Assembly (NCBI GenBank): GCA_030761205.1
Contig: JAULJL010000004.1
Span: 21,859,172 to 21,923,171 of the forward strand
DNA from: Fremontodendron californicum
Lineage: Eukaryota; Streptophyta; Magnoliopsida; Malvales; Malvaceae
DNA length: 64,000 nt
Direction: 5' to 3'
The first letter of the stretch is position 1, and the number at the start of each line of letters is the position of its first letter. Below are positions 60,069 to 64,000 of the stretch, piece by piece. Below the pieces are notes generated by a model that had not been told where the DNA came from, did not search any database, and worked only from the letters and a program-made list of their open reading frames with translations. A program made the position numbers and the translations under genes.

Positions 60069-60604
60069 ATGGATGATATTCTCACAAGATTGCAGAAACG
60101 ATTTCCTCCTTTTCCTCAAAATATTTTACTGAAGCTTTACCAAGTTCGATTTGAAAGATTAAGAATGCTTATGCACAAAGGGATTCCTGAAGACATACGT
60201 TGGATAATTGAAGCCAAGGTACGTGAAGATGAATATCTTCCTGTTTTGCATTTACCAGGTACAGGTAGAAGCACTTTTGCAAAGAAGCGACGAGCAAAGC
60301 GCATGAGTTCAAATTGCCACAAATGTGCACGATGGACGTGTAACGGTAAATGTCGTTCTATTGGGATTCCGTCTCTAATCGAGATGATAAAATTGAATTC
60401 ATTAAGGATGGACTGAGTAAGGAGAATTTGGGTAATATCCAATTTTCTCTTGAGACGCATCCTAGTGGAGACGTACAAAGAGAAATTCTTGATTTATGGC
60501 CGCAATTCCAAAGGGAATGGCAACATCTTGGGAATCTGATGTTAAAAGACCCTGTTTGCCAGCTTGTAAGAAAACTGGATGGGAAGCATATCCTCGACTC
60601 ATAG
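60069..60604 (+). CDS. Unrecognised Cys-rich ORF between pol remnant and LOG (probably one gene broken by a frameshift)
   Basis: I do not recognise this gene. The first frame (60069-60416, 115 aa) starts MDDILTRLQKRFPPFPQNIL. It has helical, Arg-rich segments and a Cys cluster (Cys83, Cys86, Cys91, Cys95; pattern CX2CX4CX3C, residues NCHKCARWTCNGKC). After Cys95 a second frame opens (60350-60604, 84 aa) with FYWDSVSNRDDKIEFIKDGL, EILDLWPQFQREWQHLGNLM and VCQLVRKLDGKH. That frame is compositionally more protein-like than the first frame beyond 60352, so a single gene of about 178 residues with one frameshift is plausible. No membrane segment or signal peptide is visible. Its position matches the extra (env-like) ORF slot of some Athila elements, but it shows no envelope features. 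The Cys cluster suggests metal binding, which is inference only. Confidence 0.55.
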
Positions 60605-60918
60605 AAGGCGTTTAAGCCATTTCTGGACGTAAAACCAGAGGAAGATGTGAGCCACAATCACAACTACAATAAATGACTTCTCAGCTTTTGGTTTGATTTG
60701 CAATAACTTCATTTCGGTTTAATTTACGATTTGTGTAATTATTCTCGTTTTTTTTTTTTTTTTTTTTTGCATTGGTCTTTTACGGTTGCTTTTTCTTTTC
60801 TTTTTGATTTTCTTCCTGAAATCACGCAAAAATCTTTTGTTAGGTTAACATTTTCTTCTGACAGGTCAAATACACTTTCGGCGACATTATTACTCTTGTC
60901 TGATTCACTACTCAGTCC

Positions 60919-60926
60919 TCTATATA
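60919..60926 (+). promoter_or_regulatory. TATA-like sequence upstream of LOG
   Basis: CTATATAT/TA lies about 45 bp before the LOG Met at 60970. Two CAG sites (60864 and 60953), each after a pyrimidine-rich stretch, could act as splice acceptors. Either an internal promoter or splicing from the LTR transcript is possible. This is sequence resemblance only. Confidence 0.3.
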
Positions 60927-60969
60927 TTACACCATGTACTCATTCTCTTTCAGGCACTCGAAAAAAAAA

Positions 60970-61617
60970 ATGGAAAGTACTTCGTCCCAGCGCATTGAAA
61001 AAATTTGTGTCTTTGGAGGTGCTTATCCAGGGAAAAATAAAATATTCACTGATGAAGCCATAAGAGTTGGAGTAATACTTGCCCAACAAAAGATCCAGTT
61101 GATTTATGGAGGCGGTAGTACGGGTTTAATGGGAGCAGTCGCTACAGCAGCACACGCCGGAGGAAGTCCAGTTCTAGGAATCGTGCCAAAACTATTCACA
61201 GATTTTTGTGGACCTACCGTGGGTAAGGAAATACAAGTCTGGAGTATCCCTGAACGGATAACAATCATGTACCATTCTGCCGATGCATTCATTGCTTTAC
61301 CAGGAGGTCTGGGTACATTGGAAGAAATAGCTTGCGTGGCTTCTTGGTCATCTTTGGTCACAAATAAGAAACCCATTGGTTTGCTTAATATTAATGGTTA
61401 TTTTAGTAATTTGCTTTCATATTTAGATAATGCTGTGGATAATGGATTCATGTTTTCAGAGGCAAGGAGAACCATAATTTCTGCTACAACTATTGAAGAT
61501 TTACTCAAAAAGCTCCAAGCTTATGAGTGTTTATCTGCTACGGTTGTTTCGCAAACGCTCGGAAAAAGAAAAAGAGATATGGACGAGCAAGGAGTGGATT
61601 GCACTTTGTCTTTGTGA
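60970..61617 (+). CDS. LOG: LOG: cytokinin riboside 5'-monophosphate phosphoribohydrolase, intronless, inside retrotransposon B
   Basis: LOG enzymes remove ribose 5'-phosphate from cytokinin nucleotides and release the active free-base hormone in one step. I prefer the Met at 60970 (215 aa, the usual LOG length); a frame-consistent Met at 60934 would add 12 residues outside the family pattern. From 60970, KICVFGGAYPGKN (11-23) starts the Rossmann-like fold and YGGGSTGLMG (46-55) is the nucleotide-binding loop. ERITIM (95-100) carries the catalytic Arg96, and ALPGGLGTLEE (109-119) is the PGGxGTxxE signature with Glu118. KKPIGLLNINGYFSNLLSYL follows. The tail KRKRDMDEQG is basic then acidic. 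No stop or frameshift is present. Host LOG genes have several introns; none is here, so capture through a spliced RNA is likely. Confidence 0.93.
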   Translation: MESTSSQRIEKICVFGGAYPGKNKIFTDEAIRVGVILAQQKIQLIYGGGSTGLMGAVATAAHAGGSPVLGIVPKLFTDFCGPTVGKEIQVWSIPERITIMYHSADAFIALPGGLGTLEEIACVASWSSLVTNKKPIGLLNINGYFSNLLSYLDNAVDNGFMFSEARRTIISATTIEDLLKKLQAYECLSATVVSQTLGKRKRDMDEQGVDCTLSL

Positions 61618-63592
61618 CATTATCTAACATTTTGTTTGTTGTGTCTCAGTTATAATAAGTGGTTAGCAACCTCTGCAGGTAATATCTCCTAAATTCTACC
61701 TTTAAAATTTGACATTGGGGACAATGTCATATTTTAGTAGGGGGTAAGGGACATATTTTGCTAAAAAAAAAAAAAATTATTGTGTTTTAAGACATTTAGA
61801 AGTATTCATTCTGAACAAGGTCTGAGTAAGGGAGACTTGAGACATACCTTGTCAGTTTGATTTTAATCTTTTTATGTTTACTTGTTAATTTTTGTTTAGT
61901 ATTTTAGGATTATTTAGGTTGCATGAGTTTGTTTTGTTTTGAGTCTTAGTTATTCCTATTCTTATGTTATTAGTTCTTTTCTCTTACACATGATTCTTTC
62001 ATTTGGGTTAATAGACTTACATTGAGGACAATGTAAGAATTAAGTGTGGGGGGAATGATTTAGGATTTCTTTTATTTTTGTCTACTATTTTTTTATGAGT
62101 CTTTATTATTATTATTATTATTTTTTTAGTGTGTTTTAGTTCCTTTTTAATACAATGATGAGATATGAATTGCATAGGTCTAAACTGGTTATTAGTGAGA
62201 AGATTTTCATGAGAATTAAGCTTGATACTAATTTTATGAGCCAATGTTAATATGATATGTTGATTGAGAAAGAAGCATGTTTAGACTTAATCTGACTTGT
62301 ATAATCATCCTTGTGAGTTTTTGAGCCTATAATGATTGATGCATTATACAAATCAATCTAATTTCTTTCTTGAGTGCTCTTATGATTACATGATTCTCTA
62401 GAACTTGCTTTAAACCGTTTGAGACTATATTGATACATGTGACAACATGAATATGATAGAGGCATTAGGATTATAACCAGAGCCAAACAGCCATCCCTTA
62501 TTAATGTTCTAAGAGAACATCCCCACTAGTGAGCCAATTTGAGCCTACATTAAATATGCTGTTTTATTGGTAACCACAACTTACACCTAGCCTAAATATA
62601 CTTATATCCTTACCCTTGTTCTAAAGATGGATTATATATTTTGAGACATATTGCAAAAAACAAGGGATATTTTTAGTTGAAAATTTGGGTTAGAAACAAA
62701 AGATAAGTGAGGGGGAAGAAAAGAAAAGAAAAAGTCAAGAGAAAAAGAAAGGGATCATTGTTAAATACATTCCCATATTAAAAAAAAAAAAAAATCTTCT
62801 CTTGAACTTCTAGTTAAAGTAAAGAAAAAGATGTTATAAAGTTGGTTAGAATGAAGCAAAGGCTCAACATGAATATTTAGCCTATGTGACAATGTACTTG
62901 TAAAGAGTTTTGAGAAAGTTATTTGTATGATCTTATTATGTCTCTAAACTCTATGAACTCTTTGGAACCTTTGTGATATCTTTATCCTTTTGTTCTTTAA
63001 CTACATTATAACCCTTTGGCCCCATTACAACCTTGAAAAAAGACCTCTTGATTTATGAAGTTGCATGATCTTTTAGTGAAGAATAGGTGGACAAGCAAGC
63101 ATATGGTAGAACTATTTTCATGAGATTGATTGAGTGTAAACACTTTACCACTACTTTAAAGAGTGAAAATCATGAGAGTATCCCATGTGAGAGGTTGAAA
63201 TTAAGTTGAATATGCACTATTTTGATTGAAATATGTTATGTTAATATTGGCTTAACTCATTTATTTACATTCAAGCAAGTTTTTTTGTGAATTTCTTTAA
63301 GCTATTGATTAGTTTTTAAGACTTGTCCAATGATTATCTCTAATTTATATTGGAAGGATTAGTTATAATTATTATTTTTAGTTTTTCTTATGTCTTCAAT
63401 GTTTGTGGGTATCGTCCTAGTAAACCCTCACGAGACTAAACTCGTCCACTAGGGACACCTAGGGGTTTAAAGGCTTGTGTCACATGCTAAGTGCCACCGT
63501 GATTTCCTATGAAAATGGATTAGATTAGATTTTCTTATTTTATTTTTATTGAGTCGTTGCTAGGGACTAGCAACAATCTAAGTGTGGGGGTG
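61618..63592 (+). other. 3' non-coding region of element B with purine-rich tracts
   Basis: No gene is seen. From about 61885 to 63590 it resembles 2028-3790 of element A. Two purine tracts with the same context occur, gtagggggtaagggac near 61738 and aagtgtggggggaatg at 62042. The likely working polypurine tract, aagtgtgggggtg (63580-63592), lies directly before the right LTR. An inserted segment at about 63385-63520 (agactaaactcgtccacta) is not matched in element A. Confidence 0.65.
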
Positions 63593-64000
63593 TGATAACT
63601 CGTATAATTATATAGTTTTTAGTTATGTTTTATTATTGTTTTGTGTCAAATACGAGTTATTATTGCTTAGTCTACTTGTGTTTATGATCTTTTATATTTT
63701 TATGTAATTTGGTGTTTTTCATGAGTTTCTTTGAGTGATTTCAGATTACTAGGTTAAATCAAGAATTAAGGGCAAATCCAATTCAGTTCCAGTTCCGACA
63801 CCTTTTTCCATATCAGCTATATCTGGAGTTTCACTGAAGCAATAAGGCTTAAATTTTAACCGTGCAAAGTTAAGAGGCATATCTATCTTTTTCATGTTTT
63901 ACACTTCTTGAAACGGAGTCGTTTTCCCTACCGAAATCAACCATCAAGTTGGCTGATGTGCAATGATGTCTGTTCTGCACCATTTTGGTATTTTGACCAT
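63593..64000 (+). repeat. Right LTR of element B (first 408 bp; the rest is outside the window)
   Basis: The stretch matches 55470-55877 with about four substitutions by eye (in aaatcc, ggctta, gaggca and caccat). It starts TGATAACTCG directly after the polypurine tract. Confidence 0.93.

Larger units (their letters stand above)
55470..64000 (+). mobile_element. Element B: young Athila-type Ty3/gypsy LTR retrotransposon carrying a LOG gene; right end outside the window
   Basis: The left LTR (55470-56979) begins TGATAACTCG, and the same sequence restarts at 63593 and runs to the window end. A tRNA-Asp-type primer-binding site follows the left LTR and a purine tract precedes the right one. In order the element holds gag (57252-58589), protease joined to integrase C-terminus (58682-59896), an unrecognised Cys-rich ORF (60069-60604), an intact LOG gene (60970-61617) and a 1.9-kb non-coding 3' region. 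Reverse transcriptase, RNase H and the integrase core are absent. In the 408 bp that can be compared, the LTRs differ at about four positions by eye. Confidence 0.93.

Noticed and set aside
60358..60657. 99-codon minus-strand frame
   Set aside because: It is a shadow of the plus-strand Cys-rich ORF region, with no recognisable motif.

Overview
The window is nuclear DNA from a flowering plant, most likely a eudicot. It is AT-rich with long A/T tracts. Every protein-coding stretch I recognise belongs to a plant transposable element or to a host-gene piece sitting inside one: Ty3/gypsy LTR retrotransposons, L1-type LINEs, a Mutator-like (MULE) transposon and short hAT-type elements. I see no ordinary single-copy host gene with exons, no RNA gene and no CRISPR array. 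The species cannot be named from the sequence alone.

Layout. (1) 1-5327: an old, decayed Athila-type LTR retrotransposon (element A), with its left LTR cut by the window edge. (2) 5328-10747: a minus-strand Tat/Ogre-type element with a broken gag and a long LTR; element A appears to have landed inside it. (3) 11671-16275: a decayed minus-strand L1-type LINE interrupted by a 5'-truncated plus-strand LINE fragment. (4) 16276-25575: mostly non-coding AT-rich DNA with two hAT-type MITEs that have 8-bp target duplications, a 669-bp tandem duplication and an eight-copy ~128-bp minisatellite. (5) 25576-29466: a plus-strand LINE related to the first, with a ribose-phosphate pyrophosphokinase pseudogene inside its 3' part. 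(6) 29467-32514: unclassified repeat DNA and a LINE RNase H fragment. (7) 32515-53320: a nest. A Tat-type LTR holds a MULE (33272-51317, 10-bp target duplication), and the MULE transposase gene is split by a 12.5-kb pol-less Tat/Ogre element (35478-47968, 5-bp target duplication). A hAT MITE (52167-52657) sits in the outer LTR. (8) 55470 to beyond 64000: a young Athila-type element (element B).

Element B is the most interesting object. Between its LTRs it carries gag, a protease joined in frame to the integrase C-terminus (reverse transcriptase, RNase H and integrase core are missing), an unrecognised Cys-rich ORF, and an intact intronless LOG gene. LOG is cytokinin riboside 5'-monophosphate phosphoribohydrolase, the enzyme that releases active cytokinin. 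The LOG ORF has no stop or frameshift and keeps the family catalytic motifs. The parts of the two LTRs visible here differ at about 4 of 408 positions by eye, so the insertion is recent. The simplest reading is a non-autonomous retrotransposon that captured a spliced host LOG transcript and would need polymerase supplied from elsewhere. Whether it is transcribed, active or already described cannot be decided from the sequence.
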